A program made the translations under genes and the position numbers. From Collinsella aerofaciens (GTDB lineage: Bacteria; Actinomycetota; Coriobacteriia; Coriobacteriales; Coriobacteriaceae), in NCBI RefSeq assembly GCF_018785265.1, contig NZ_WQPK01000041.1, positions 1 to 64,000 of the forward strand: DNA of 64,000 nucleotides, written 5' to 3'. The first letter of the stretch is position 1. Every line of letters starts with the position of its first letter. The notes below the pieces were generated by a model. It saw only the letters and a program-made list of their open reading frames with translations, was not told the origin of the DNA and did no database searches. Shown here piece by piece: positions 42,786 through 50,669 of the stretch.

Positions 42786-44138
42786 TTAGGCAAGGAGCCA
42801 CTTCCATGCGGGCACAACGTGTACCACACCGTGTTCGCATGGAATATCGGCCTGCTCATCCATGGTAACGATTGCCGACTCGCCAAGATCGAACTGGGCC
42901 ATCGAGGCATCAAGCGCGGCAATTTCGCGCTCGCGCGTTTTCTCACTTGCCATATCCACACTCACCTGAATCAGGCTATAAGCCCGCATGAGAAGTGCGT
43001 CCCCAGCCACAAAGTCCACCTCATGGCTTTTGCTCTTCTCTTTGATTAGCAGGCGGCAGACCGAGCCGGTCCTCACCGCGGGAGTCTTTCTTCTTAGCGC
43101 ATTGAACACTGCGGTCTCGAGCCTCTGGCCCTGGTCCAATGCCGATGCGGGAGAGAATGCTCCAAACATCGCAGGGTCGACAGCGTAGACCTTAGACGCA
43201 GACCGCATGTTATTTGCCAGTGAACGCGTGAACTCCGGCACAGAAAATAACAGGTAGGCGTCCTCATAATACTCAAGTAAGTCGCTGAGCGAATTACGAC
43301 TGACGGGTATCTGTCTGCTCTTGAACTCGTTGTACACTTTGTTCACTGACAGCTCTCGTCCCGAAGATGCCATACACCGCGTCAAGAACAGCGATGCCAG
43401 GCGAGGGTTCTTGACGTCGTAACGTTCAACGACGTCCATGGCGACCGTTCGCGAAGCATATTCCTGTAGCAGCTGAATCGCGTCTGCAGGCGTCTGCTCA
43501 AGTGTCGCGATGAATCCCCCTCGTTCAAGATACCCGATCAGATGATGTCGAAGCAGCGCTGCATCGCTCGGGGAAAAGGTCGCATCTGACTCGAGAACGC
43601 TCCCCGTCTTATATCGAACGTATTCCGAAAAACTCAACGGAAAAAGCTCTCGCACAAGAGAACGACCCCTGAACTCGCTCTTAAGTTCTGAGGACAGCAT
43701 CTTAGAAGAAGATCCCGTCACATAGACGGTCGCTTTCTCCGTATCGACTACACGCCGCAGAAACGCACCCCATTCGGGAATTTCCTGGATCTCGTCAAAG
43801 AAAATGTAAGCGCCCTCGGTTCGAGCAACAGGATACAGCGCATAGAACGTGTCGAGCACGTCCGCCAGCAGCGATGGCTCATACGGGCGCAAGCGCTCAT
43901 CCTCAAAATTGAAGTAAAGCATCCGGTCAAGCTCGACGCCCCGGTTCTGAAGCCGCCACATCTCCTGATACAGGCGATACGTCTTTCCACAACGGCGGGC
44001 CCCCACAATCACATTTACGATGTTGTCGCGCTTTGGCTCCTGTGGGTTTCCTAGATCAAGGTCTCGCTCAAAGACCTGCGGAACCCCCTGCTGTTCAAAG
44101 TCCTTTATTTTCTGGGCGATCAAGTCGTTGAATGCCAT
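42786..44138 (-). CDS. AAA ATPase with DUF4143 domain
   Basis: 450 residues. N-terminal AAA domain with Walker A VGARRCGKTYRL (about 46) and Walker B FFDEIQEI, then the VTGSSSKML sensor region, a winged-helix part, and a DUF4143/nuclease-like C-terminal domain with KSKSHEVDFVAGD. This family is widespread, often duplicated, and without a settled function. The gene has more AT than its neighbours and stands alone between terminators; a 19-bp direct repeat flanks it (42650-42668 and 44283-44301). Confidence 0.9.
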   Translation of the reverse strand: MAFNDLIAQKIKDFEQQGVPQVFERDLDLGNPQEPKRDNIVNVIVGARRCGKTYRLYQEMWRLQNRGVELDRMLYFNFEDERLRPYEPSLLADVLDTFYALYPVARTEGAYIFFDEIQEIPEWGAFLRRVVDTEKATVYVTGSSSKMLSSELKSEFRGRSLVRELFPLSFSEYVRYKTGSVLESDATFSPSDAALLRHHLIGYLERGGFIATLEQTPADAIQLLQEYASRTVAMDVVERYDVKNPRLASLFLTRCMASSGRELSVNKVYNEFKSRQIPVSRNSLSDLLEYYEDAYLLFSVPEFTRSLANNMRSASKVYAVDPAMFGAFSPASALDQGQRLETAVFNALRRKTPAVRTGSVCRLLIKEKSKSHEVDFVAGDALLMRAYSLIQVSVDMASEKTREREIAALDASMAQFDLGESAIVTMDEQADIPCEHGVVHVVPAWKWLLA

Positions 44139-44368
44139 TATTCTCCAATCTTGCTCTCTAGCTAATCAAAATTATAGTGATTCTTGATTAATTAGAGAGC
44201 AAGATTATATCTGACTTGATTAACACTTAAGCAAGTTTTTTCACTATTACTGCTCGAAGGATGCCGAGTGGCTGAGAGGACAACCAAGCTCGAATGCGAC
44301 TCCCTGGACAGTCGATTTGGGACGGGACTTTTTTGACTACCCTCCCCCTGTAGAAAAATCCCTAACGC

Positions 44369-44434
44369 AGTTGCGGTGAAATAGGGCTGTTTTTGCTGGT
44401 CAAACCGCAAAACAGTCCCTATTTCACCGCAACT
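44369..44434. repeat. Intergenic palindrome, GTTGCGGTG family, copy 2
   Basis: Arms 44369-44393 and 44409-44434 with one bulged base; outer ends AGTTGCGGTGAAATAG and CTATTTCACCGCAACT, as in copy 1 at 32056-32122. It is in the 320-bp gap upstream of the AAA/DUF4143 gene, which otherwise holds only a degenerate fragment near 44262-44330. Confidence 0.7.
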
Positions 44435-44458
44435 TATTGGTGGCCTTTTGGGTGGCAC

Positions 44459-44653
44459 TTAGCGCCACGGGTCGGCTTCGAACAGCGGCTCGCGCTCGGG
44501 GCGGCGATCGCTGTAGGGATCGTAGCCGTCATCGTCCTCGTTCTCGGCACGGATGTAGGGGTCGCGCGGCTTGGGTGCCGGCTTAGGCACAGGCTTGGGT
44601 GCGGCGGGTGCGGCATCGGTCGCCGGCGCACTTGTCTTGATCTCGTCTTTCAT
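44459..44653 (-). CDS. Small Pro/Lys-rich hypothetical protein
   Basis: About 64 residues from ATG 44653 with GGAG 8 nt upstream (an ATG two codons earlier is possible). Low complexity: Ala/Pro/Lys repeats (APKPVPKPAPKPRDPY) then an acidic end (ENEDDDGYDPYSDRR). No transmembrane segment. Downstream of clpB beyond a terminator. Real translation is supported only by the ribosome site. Confidence 0.5.
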   Translation of the reverse strand: MKDEIKTSAPATDAAPAAPKPVPKPAPKPRDPYIRAENEDDDGYDPYSDRRPEREPLFEADPWR

Positions 44654-44709
44654 CTGCATAGCTCCTTGCATCGCATCCGTTCAACATTATCGATTGTCGC
44701 ACGAATAAG

Positions 44710-44737
44710 GGCGGCGGACCCAATTGGATCCGCCGCC
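44710..44737 (-). terminator. Terminator after clpB
   Basis: Stem GGCGGCGGACC / GGATCCGCCGCC across 44710-44737, followed on the minus strand by CTTATT. Also just upstream of the small gene at 44459. Confidence 0.8.
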
Positions 44738-44785
44738 TTTGGCGTTTAGAGACGGCTGGCAGATTTTAAGGCATGTCCCATAAAT

Positions 44786-47413
44786 CTATTCGGCGTCGGG
44801 GACCTCGTAGGTGGCCGCCGGCGTGTTGTCGCACACGACGGTAAAGCCGCCGTCCTTGTCGGCATCGACCGTCACCTGATCGCCCTCGCGCACCGTGCCG
44901 TCGATGATAGCGGCGGCGATGGCATCCACGACCTCGCGCTGAACCAGACGCTTGAGCGGACGGGCGCCAAAGACCGGGTCCAGGCCGCCCACGGCGAGCA
45001 TCTGCTTGGCCGCCGGGGTGATGGCAAGCGTCATGCGCTCCTTGGCCAGACGCGCGCGGACGTCGGCGAGCTGGATGTCGACGATCTTCTCGATCTGCGC
45101 CATACCGAGCGGATGGAACACCACGATATCGTCGATACGGTTGAGGAACTCGGGGCGGAAGGTCTGAGCCATGGCAGCGTCGACCTGATGGCGCATCTCC
45201 TCCTCGTCCTTACCGGACAGATCGGCGATAGCCTTGGAACCCACGTTAGACGTCATGATGATGATCGTGTTCTTGAAGGACACCTGACGACCCTGGCCAT
45301 CGGTCAGACGGCCGTCGTCGAGCACCTGCAACAGCACGTTGAAGACATCAGGATGAGCCTTCTCCATCTCGTCGAGCAAGATTACGGAGTACGGGCGACG
45401 GCGCACGGCCTCGGTGAGCTGGCCGCCCTCGTCGTAGCCCACGTATCCGGGGGGCGCACCGATCAGACGCTGGACGCTGAACTTCTCCATGTATTCGGAC
45501 ATGTCGATACGCACGAGCGCGCGCTCGTCATCGAACAGGCACTCGGCCAGCGCCTTGGCGAGCTCGGTCTTGCCTACACCGGTGGGGCCCAGGAAGAAGA
45601 AGCTGCCGATGGGCTTGTCCGGATCGGAGAGACCCGCACGGCTGCGGCGCACGGCCGCGGCAACGGCGGAGACGGCCTCGTCCTGACCGATGACGCGCTT
45701 ATGCAGCTCGCCCTCCAGGCCCTTGAGCTTGTCGAGCTCGCCCTGCATCATCTTGGACACGGGCACGCCGGTCCAGGCACTCACGACCTCGGCGATCTCG
45801 TCGGAGGTCACCTGCTCGTTGAGGCCCTCGCCGTCCTGCTGCTTTTGTGCCTCGAGCGCAGCCTCGGAATCCTGAATCTGCTGCTGCAGGCCCGGAATCA
45901 CGGAGAAGCGCAGCTCGGACGCACGGCCCAGGTCGCCGTTGCGCGTTGCACGCTCCTCTTCGCTCTTGGCCTCGTCAAGCTGGCCCTTAAGCTCCTGCAC
46001 GTGGTCGATGGCGTTCTTTTGGTTGAGCCAGCCGGCCTTTTGCACGTTGAGCTTTTCCTGGACCTCGGCAATCTCTTGGCGCAGGGCCTCCAGACGCTCC
46101 TTGGAGGCGTCGTCGGTCTCCTTCATGAGCGCCTGCTCCTCGATCTGCAGCTGGGTGAGCTGACGCATGGTGGCGTCGATCTCGACTGGCATGCTGTCGA
46201 GCTCCATGCGCAGGCGGCTTGCGGCCTCATCGACCAAGTCGATGGCCTTGTCGGGCAGGAAGCGATCGGCAATGTAGCGATCGGAGAGGTCGGCGGCGGC
46301 CACGAGCGCGCTATCGGTGATGTGCACGCCGTGGAAGATCTCGTACTTTTCCTTGAGGCCACGCAGGATCGAGATGGTGTCCTCGACGGTGGGCTCGCTC
46401 ACCATCACGGTCTGGAAACGACGGGCGAGCGCCGCGTCCTTCTCAATGTACTTGCGGTACTCGTCGAGCGTGGTCGCGCCGATCGCGTGCAAGTCGCCAC
46501 GGGCAAGCGCCGGCTTCAGGATGTTGCCGGCGTCCATAGAGCCCTCGGTGGCACCCGCGCCCACGATGGTGTGGAGCTCATCGATGAACAGGATGACCTT
46601 GCCCTCGGATTTTTGCACTTCTTTGAGCACGGCCTTCAAGCGGTCCTCGAACTCGCCGCGGTACTTGGCGCCGGCGACCAGCGCGCTCATATCGAGCTCG
46701 ATGAGGTCGCGGTCGCGCAGGGTACTCGGCACGTCGCCGGCCACGATACGCTGGGCGATACCCTCGACGATGGCCGTCTTGCCGACGCCCGGCTCGCCGA
46801 TGAGCACGGGATTGTTCTTGGTGCGGCGGGACAGGACCTGAATAGTACGACGGATCTCGTCGGTACGGCCGATGACCGGGTCGAGCTTGCCGGCGCGGGC
46901 CAGATCGCAGATGTTGCGACCGTACTGCTCCAACGCCTCAAACTGAGTCTTGTCCTCGGCAGACGTCACGCGGTCATCGCCACGCAGCTCCTCGTAGACC
47001 TGCTCGATGCGCTCCTTGGTGACGCCGGCGTCGCGCAGCACGCGACCCGCCTCGCCCTTGTCCTCGGCAAGCGCCATGAGCAGATGCTCGGTCACCACAA
47101 AGCTGTCGCCCATCTTGGTGGCCTTCTTCTCAGCCTTCTCGATGACGCGAACGAGCTCGTTGGAAAGACCCATCTGCTGGCCCTCGCCCGAAACCTTGGG
47201 CGCGTGGTCGATGGCATCCTGCGTGGAACGCGCGAGCTGAGCGGGATCGGCGCCGATGCGCTCGATGATCACGGAGATGTTACGCTCGCCGGCGCCGAGC
47301 AGGGCAGACAGCAGGTGGATCGGCTCCACCGCGCCGGCCTGCGCGTCGGCAGCCGTGCTCATGGCGGTCTGCAGCGCCTCGCGCGACGTCATTGCTAGCT
47401 TATCGATTCTCAT
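44786..47413 (-). CDS. clpB: ATP-dependent disaggregase ClpB
   Basis: 875 residues. Clp N domain, first AAA+ module with Walker [14 protein letters not shown], a complete coiled-coil middle domain (about 410-530) and a second AAA+ module with [13 protein letters not shown] and [13 protein letters not shown]. It rescues aggregated proteins with DnaK. GAGAGGTG precedes the ATG. Its upstream region carries a 27-bp sequence almost identical to one before dnaK, so it belongs to the same heat-shock regulon. Confidence 0.98.
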   Translation of the reverse strand: MRIDKLAMTSREALQTAMSTAADAQAGAVEPIHLLSALLGAGERNISVIIERIGADPAQLARSTQDAIDHAPKVSGEGQQMGLSNELVRVIEKAEKKATKMGDSFVVTEHLLMALAEDKGEAGRVLRDAGVTKERIEQVYEELRGDDRVTSAEDKTQFEALEQYGRNICDLARAGKLDPVIGRTDEIRRTIQVLSRRTKNNPVLIGEPGVGKTAIVEGIAQRIVAGDVPSTLRDRDLIELDMSALVAGAKYRGEFEDRLKAVLKEVQKSEGKVILFIDELHTIVGAGATEGSMDAGNILKPALARGDLHAIGATTLDEYRKYIEKDAALARRFQTVMVSEPTVEDTISILRGLKEKYEIFHGVHITDSALVAAADLSDRYIADRFLPDKAIDLVDEAASRLRMELDSMPVEIDATMRQLTQLQIEEQALMKETDDASKERLEALRQEIAEVQEKLNVQKAGWLNQKNAIDHVQELKGQLDEAKSEEERATRNGDLGRASELRFSVIPGLQQQIQDSEAALEAQKQQDGEGLNEQVTSDEIAEVVSAWTGVPVSKMMQGELDKLKGLEGELHKRVIGQDEAVSAVAAAVRRSRAGLSDPDKPIGSFFFLGPTGVGKTELAKALAECLFDDERALVRIDMSEYMEKFSVQRLIGAPPGYVGYDEGGQLTEAVRRRPYSVILLDEMEKAHPDVFNVLLQVLDDGRLTDGQGRQVSFKNTIIIMTSNVGSKAIADLSGKDEEEMRHQVDAAMAQTFRPEFLNRIDDIVVFHPLGMAQIEKIVDIQLADVRARLAKERMTLAITPAAKQMLAVGGLDPVFGARPLKRLVQREVVDAIAAAIIDGTVREGDQVTVDADKDGGFTVVCDNTPAATYEVPDAE

Positions 47414-47502
47414 GGAATCACCTCTCTTGGGGCGGCCGCCCTACGGGGCGGCTTCACGTTGTTCGAGAAGTATTGTTGCCAGCTTTGCGCGTTCTTATAC
47501 AC

Positions 47503-47529
47503 AAATCTAAGTCTCTATATATAAGATTT
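47503..47529 (-). promoter_or_regulatory. Shared heat-shock operator, clpB copy
   Basis: 27 bp with ends AAATCTAAGTC and ATATAAGATTT, an imperfect inverted repeat. The same ends and spacing occur at 57773-57799 upstream of dnaK. Best candidate regulator is HspR, encoded at 53364. Confidence 0.72.
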
Positions 47530-47591
47530 TCTGAGTGATTGAAAGATAGGAAGCAGGTGCGCTCACCCGCTACGGCCTCGTCCCCTTACTA

Positions 47592-47727
47592 TCTCAATCT
47601 GTAACATCTAGTCAGCAAATAGAGCTCTATCTGTTACAAATCGAGACGAACAGAAAACACCCGGATCAAAAATCTAAATCTGTAACACCAGGCCCACTTT
47701 TAGCGGCCAAGATGTTACAGATCGAGA
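47592..47727. repeat. Two 55-bp palindromic units (A, B)
   Basis: Unit A 47592-47646 and unit B 47673-47727, each with 15-bp arms (TCTCAATCTGTAACA or TCTAAATCTGTAACA, and TGTTACA-type partners ending TCGAGA) and a 25-nt loop. Start-to-start distance is 81 bp. Three more units of exactly 55 bp occur at 49467-49682. Confidence 0.75.
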
Positions 47728-47737
47728 CAGACCGAAA

Positions 47738-47772
47738 ACCACCACAAAGAGGGCAGGCACCTTTGTGGTGGT
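47738..47772 (-). terminator. CACCACAAAGG palindrome, copy i
   Basis: Arms ACCACCACAAAG (47738-47749) and CTTTGTGGTGGT (47761-47772), then TTTTCGG on the minus strand. It lies 8 bp beyond the stop of the gene at 47781 and 10 bp from unit B. It may act as a terminator; it is also a repeated family. Confidence 0.65.
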
Positions 47773-47780
47773 CGCGGTCT

Positions 47781-48452
47781 CTACTCCTTCGCCGAACCCG
47801 TACTTCCCGATTCGACGGTCCAGGGCATCTCATCCTCGAACAGCCATGTACGGGCAGACCCACTATCGCGTGCAGTCTGCGGGTCAGGCAAGCAGGTCTG
47901 TTTATAGGCATCTTGGATACACTGACCCATAAAATCGTTGAGCTCGGTCTGGTCGCCCTCCATGACATAGGCGACATCGCCGTCCATGATGTAGATGCCC
48001 GGACCCTCATTGCCCTCGTAGCCCGGATCGTACGAGACATCACATAACTTTGCGCCGTTTGCAGTGTCCAGCTCGATGGAAGAGTGGCATCCGCCAACCA
48101 TGTCGTTCGCTTTTGCCCGATAGGACGCATATCCGTACCAACGCTTAAGTGTTTTGCCCTTGAGTAGCTCAGACGCCCTATCGATCAGGCTTGTATCCGT
48201 GGTATAGCGCATGGCCCCAAGCTGAATACGCGGATAATTGCTAATACCCAGCACAGCCGGCTGCTCATCAAAATCAACGGTAATGGTCTCGGGCTTGTCG
48301 TCGCCGGTCAGAAGTTCGACAGATTGAGTCACAGGCTTGACCACCGGCTCCGTCACCGCAGCAGGTAGAAATGCCATACCGACAGCGCCCACACCAACCA
48401 CGGCGATCGCAAGCGCCAGAGCAATCAATCCAATACGGGCAGAGCGACTCAC
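47781..48452 (-). CDS. Small anchored protein, paralog 1
   Basis: About 223 residues from GTG 48452 (GAGG 7 nt upstream, and the resulting short N-terminus matches the paralog at 49731); an ATG at 48485 is an alternative. One N-terminal helix (about 6-28), then an extracytoplasmic domain containing SNYPRIQLGA, DGDVAYVMEGDQ and a C-terminal block QTCLPDPQTARDSGSARTW. The last 50 residues are almost identical to paralog 2, while the rest is about one third identical. Function unknown. Confidence 0.75.
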   Translation of the reverse strand: MSRSARIGLIALALAIAVVGVGAVGMAFLPAAVTEPVVKPVTQSVELLTGDDKPETITVDFDEQPAVLGISNYPRIQLGAMRYTTDTSLIDRASELLKGKTLKRWYGYASYRAKANDMVGGCHSSIELDTANGAKLCDVSYDPGYEGNEGPGIYIMDGDVAYVMEGDQTELNDFMGQCIQDAYKQTCLPDPQTARDSGSARTWLFEDEMPWTVESGSTGSAKE

Positions 48453-48539
48453 AGCAAAACACCTCGCAATGCAGATCTGCGTCATTTGCCCTAATGATAC
48501 CGTCAGCTAACACTATCACCAAAAGAAGCCGCTCGCTCC

Positions 48540-48576
48540 CCACCACCACAAAGGAGACAGGCACCTTTGTGGTGGG
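48540..48576. repeat. CACCACAAAGG palindrome, copy ii
   Basis: Arms CCACCACAAAGG and CCTTTGTGGTGG with a GAGACAGGCA centre, followed by GTTTCGAC. It lies between the divergent genes 47781 and 48687. Confidence 0.7.
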
Positions 48577-48686
48577 TTTCGACGCTAACGGTCGACAATC
48601 TCACGCCATGAGATTAAACTTAATTTGTTATCTGAATTTATCTATTTCTATCTATCCTCAACAGCTTTTTGTTTCGGGGAGATCAT

Positions 48687-49355
48687 ATGAAGCCGTCTCA
48701 TTCCACCGGTCGCAACGTCATCGCCATTCTCGCCGTACCCATCGTGATGCTCTTCCTTATCGTCATCACGCCCTTTTCTCTCGGTATCGCCTCGCCCTTC
48801 GATTTGTGCGGGATGGTCGACGCCGGCTCGCGTGCCACCTCGCTCTCCTTTGTCTGCCGTGGCGTGTTCTACGAATATGCAATTCCCACCGGAAGTTGGC
48901 AGTCCAAGTTACCGTTGCTCGGCAAGGTCGACGGATGCTCCCCCTATTTCTGCCTTGAACCTCAGGCGCTAAACTATCTGATCGACGACCAGCCACTCGA
49001 CTCCATCACCCTCGCCTACGACTACGCACCAAACACCGATGAGCGCCACATGAACCAAGTCCTCGACAAGCTGCTTGGACAGTGCGGGCTCACCGCGGAA
49101 GCCGGTCGAACCATCTATAGCAACCGGAAATTAAAGCGAACAGAACTCCGCCGTGTCGGAAAAATCAAAGGGCGAAACGGGGCCGCCTACTGGGATGCCT
49201 GGGCAACACGCGACAAGGGCGAATTCGGACACAGCACCTATATGGTCACTGTCTACACCAAAGACGGAATTAAGGACAATGTTGACGATTTCGCGTCATC
49301 CAAACTCGGCATCCCCAAAACAACCAAACCCGCCACCCCAGATGAAATCCTGTAG
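48687..49355 (+). CDS. Small anchored protein of unknown function
   Basis: 222 residues from ATG 48687 with GGGGAG upstream. One N-terminal helix (about 12-35), then an extracytoplasmic domain with Cys residues (CGMVD, FVCRG, DGCSPYFCLEP) and a Pro/Thr-rich end. Similar in size and layout to the two neighbouring paralogs but not clearly homologous. It has opposite orientation and is flanked by palindrome copies ii and iii. Confidence 0.75.
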   Translation: MKPSHSTGRNVIAILAVPIVMLFLIVITPFSLGIASPFDLCGMVDAGSRATSLSFVCRGVFYEYAIPTGSWQSKLPLLGKVDGCSPYFCLEPQALNYLIDDQPLDSITLAYDYAPNTDERHMNQVLDKLLGQCGLTAEAGRTIYSNRKLKRTELRRVGKIKGRNGAAYWDAWATRDKGEFGHSTYMVTVYTKDGIKDNVDDFASSKLGIPKTTKPATPDEIL

Positions 49356-49411
49356 AGACATTCATTAAAATGCTGCCCAGCAATCACAATAACATCGAGC
49401 CCGCCCCCCAC

Positions 49412-49442
49412 CACCACAAAGGGGACAGGCACCTTTGTGGTG
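49412..49442 (+). terminator. CACCACAAAGG palindrome, copy iii
   Basis: Arms CACCACAAAGG (49412-49422) and CCTTTGTGGTG (49432-49442), then ATTTTCGAC. Downstream of the gene at 48687; terminator-like in that orientation. Confidence 0.65.
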
Positions 49443-49466
49443 ATTTTCGACTCCGGCGCTCATCTG

Positions 49467-49682
49467 TCTCGATCTGTAACATCTAGCGGCCGTTTTTGAC
49501 CCCAGATGTTACAGATTGAGATGAAATGCTCAGCGGCGCCCGTTTATCTAAATCTGTAACAACTACTCGGCAAATAAGGGTCCACCTGTTACAGATCGAG
49601 ATAAACAGAAGACACCCGAATCGATAATCTAAATCTGCAACACCAAGCCCACTTTTAACGGCCCAGATGTTACAGATCGAGA
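49467..49682. repeat. Three 55-bp palindromic units (C, D, E)
   Basis: C 49467-49521, D 49547-49601, E 49628-49682, each 55 bp, start-to-start 80 and 81 bp. Arms are 15-18 bp (TCTCGATCTGTAACA type with TGTTACAGATCGAGA type). Loop sequences of D and E match those of A and B at 47592-47727, so D-E-palindrome iv and A-B-palindrome i are duplicates; C is extra. The 375-bp gap holds no gene. Confidence 0.78.
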
Positions 49683-49692
49683 CAGACTGAAA

Positions 49693-49722
49693 ACCACCGC
49701 AAAGGGGCACCTTTGTGGTGGT
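49693..49722 (-). terminator. CACCACAAAGG palindrome, copy iv
   Basis: Arms ACCACCGCAAAGG and CCTTTGTGGTGGT with a 4-nt centre, followed by TTTTCAG on the minus strand. 8 bp beyond the stop of the gene at 49731 and 10 bp from unit E, the same spacing as copy i. Confidence 0.65.
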
Positions 49723-49730
49723 CGCGTTCT

Positions 49731-50420
49731 CTACTCTTTTGCCGAGCCCGTGCTTCCCGATTCGGCGGTCCAGGGCATCTCATCCTCGAATAGCCATGTA
49801 CGAGCAGATCCACCATCGCGTGCAGTCTGCGGGTCGGGCAGGCAGGTCTGGTCGTACGCGTCCATCACGCAACAATCCAAAAAATCGATCACCTGCTGCT
49901 GGTCGCCTTCAAGAATGTAGGTCACGCCGCCATCTTGGATATAGACGCCGTCCCCACCTCCGGCTTTTGCGTATTCCGGATTGTAGTTAACGGTGCGCAT
50001 CAGTTTGCCATCAGATGAATACAACTTCAGCGTTGTATAGTAGCCACCGTTCACAGAACCACGTCGGCGCTCATAGGCATCCCAACCGTCCCAGCGTTTG
50101 AACGAACGCCCGTTTAGCAAATCCAGCGCCTGTCGGGACAACTTCTCGTCCTTGGTATAGCGAGACGAGCCAAGTTCAATCATGGGGTAGTTGCTTATGC
50201 TTAGAATGCCCGGCGTTTCCTCGATATCGAGCGTTATCTCATCGGGCTTTGTAACGTCCGAAATCATTTGCCCGGGCATCGATGCAACAAGGGACGCCAT
50301 CTCAACCGTCTGCTCAACCCCACTCGGCCCATAGAAGATAAGCGAGCCAAATAGGACCACGCCCGCAGCAGCGACGACGCAAGCCACCAACAGCAACAAA
50401 ACAGAAGTGCAACGCTTCAT
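49731..50420 (-). CDS. Small anchored protein, paralog 2
   Basis: 229 residues from ATG 50420 with TGGAG upstream (GTG at 50432 is part of that site). One N-terminal helix (about 4-28), then a domain with SNYPMIELGSSRYTKD, RSFKRWDGWDAYERRR and DGGVTYILEGDQQQ, and a C-terminal block nearly identical to paralog 1 (QTCLPDPQTARDGGSARTW). Function unknown. Sequence identity with paralog 1 is concentrated in the last 150 bp of the gene and the palindromes after it. Confidence 0.78.
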   Translation of the reverse strand: MKRCTSVLLLLVACVVAAAGVVLFGSLIFYGPSGVEQTVEMASLVASMPGQMISDVTKPDEITLDIEETPGILSISNYPMIELGSSRYTKDEKLSRQALDLLNGRSFKRWDGWDAYERRRGSVNGGYYTTLKLYSSDGKLMRTVNYNPEYAKAGGGDGVYIQDGGVTYILEGDQQQVIDFLDCCVMDAYDQTCLPDPQTARDGGSARTWLFEDEMPWTAESGSTGSAKE

Positions 50421-50582
50421 CTTCAACTCCACAAACGAGAGTGTTTTGAGCTCACTTTAAAGCGCCAACTTCATACTGTCAATTCTAGATAGCATATGAA
50501 CAAAGGCGCACTCCCCCATAGAGGAGAGTTGCAACCTCGATTTTAGCGCCCTCAAGACCCAACGAGCAGCACTTAACAAGTA

Positions 50583-50654
50583 GCCCCGGTTATACCTTTC
50601 TCTGACGCGACCCTCGCGAAGCGCGTGAGCGGCAGGGAAAGGTATAACCGGGGC
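50583..50654. repeat. 18-bp inverted repeat downstream of the hydratase gene
   Basis: Perfect arms 50583-50600 and 50637-50654 (outer GCCCCGGTTATACC and GGTATAACCGGGGC) with a 36-nt loop. Lies 15 bp after the hydratase stop; no T tract. Confidence 0.65.
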
Positions 50655-50669
50655 GGACAAGTATGTGCG

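Noticed and set aside
44262-44303. tRNA-Ser-like string GCCGAGTGGCTGAGAGG
   Set aside because: It resembles a D-arm, but no anticodon arm, T-arm or acceptor pairing follows; the sequence instead reads as a decayed copy of the end of gene 41207.
45113-47398. Long plus-strand frame antisense to clpB
   Set aside because: GC-rich codon bias opens long antisense frames. It is low-complexity Gly/Leu/Val/His and has no ribosome site; the same applies to 56116-57666, 20354-22345, 2829-4310 and 33558-35495.
47592-49682. CRISPR array or integron attC sites
   Set aside because: Period and unit length are regular, but arms are inverted rather than direct repeats, the loops are duplicated rather than unique spacers, there are no cas genes, and the RYYYAAC/GTTRRRY ends of attC sites are absent.
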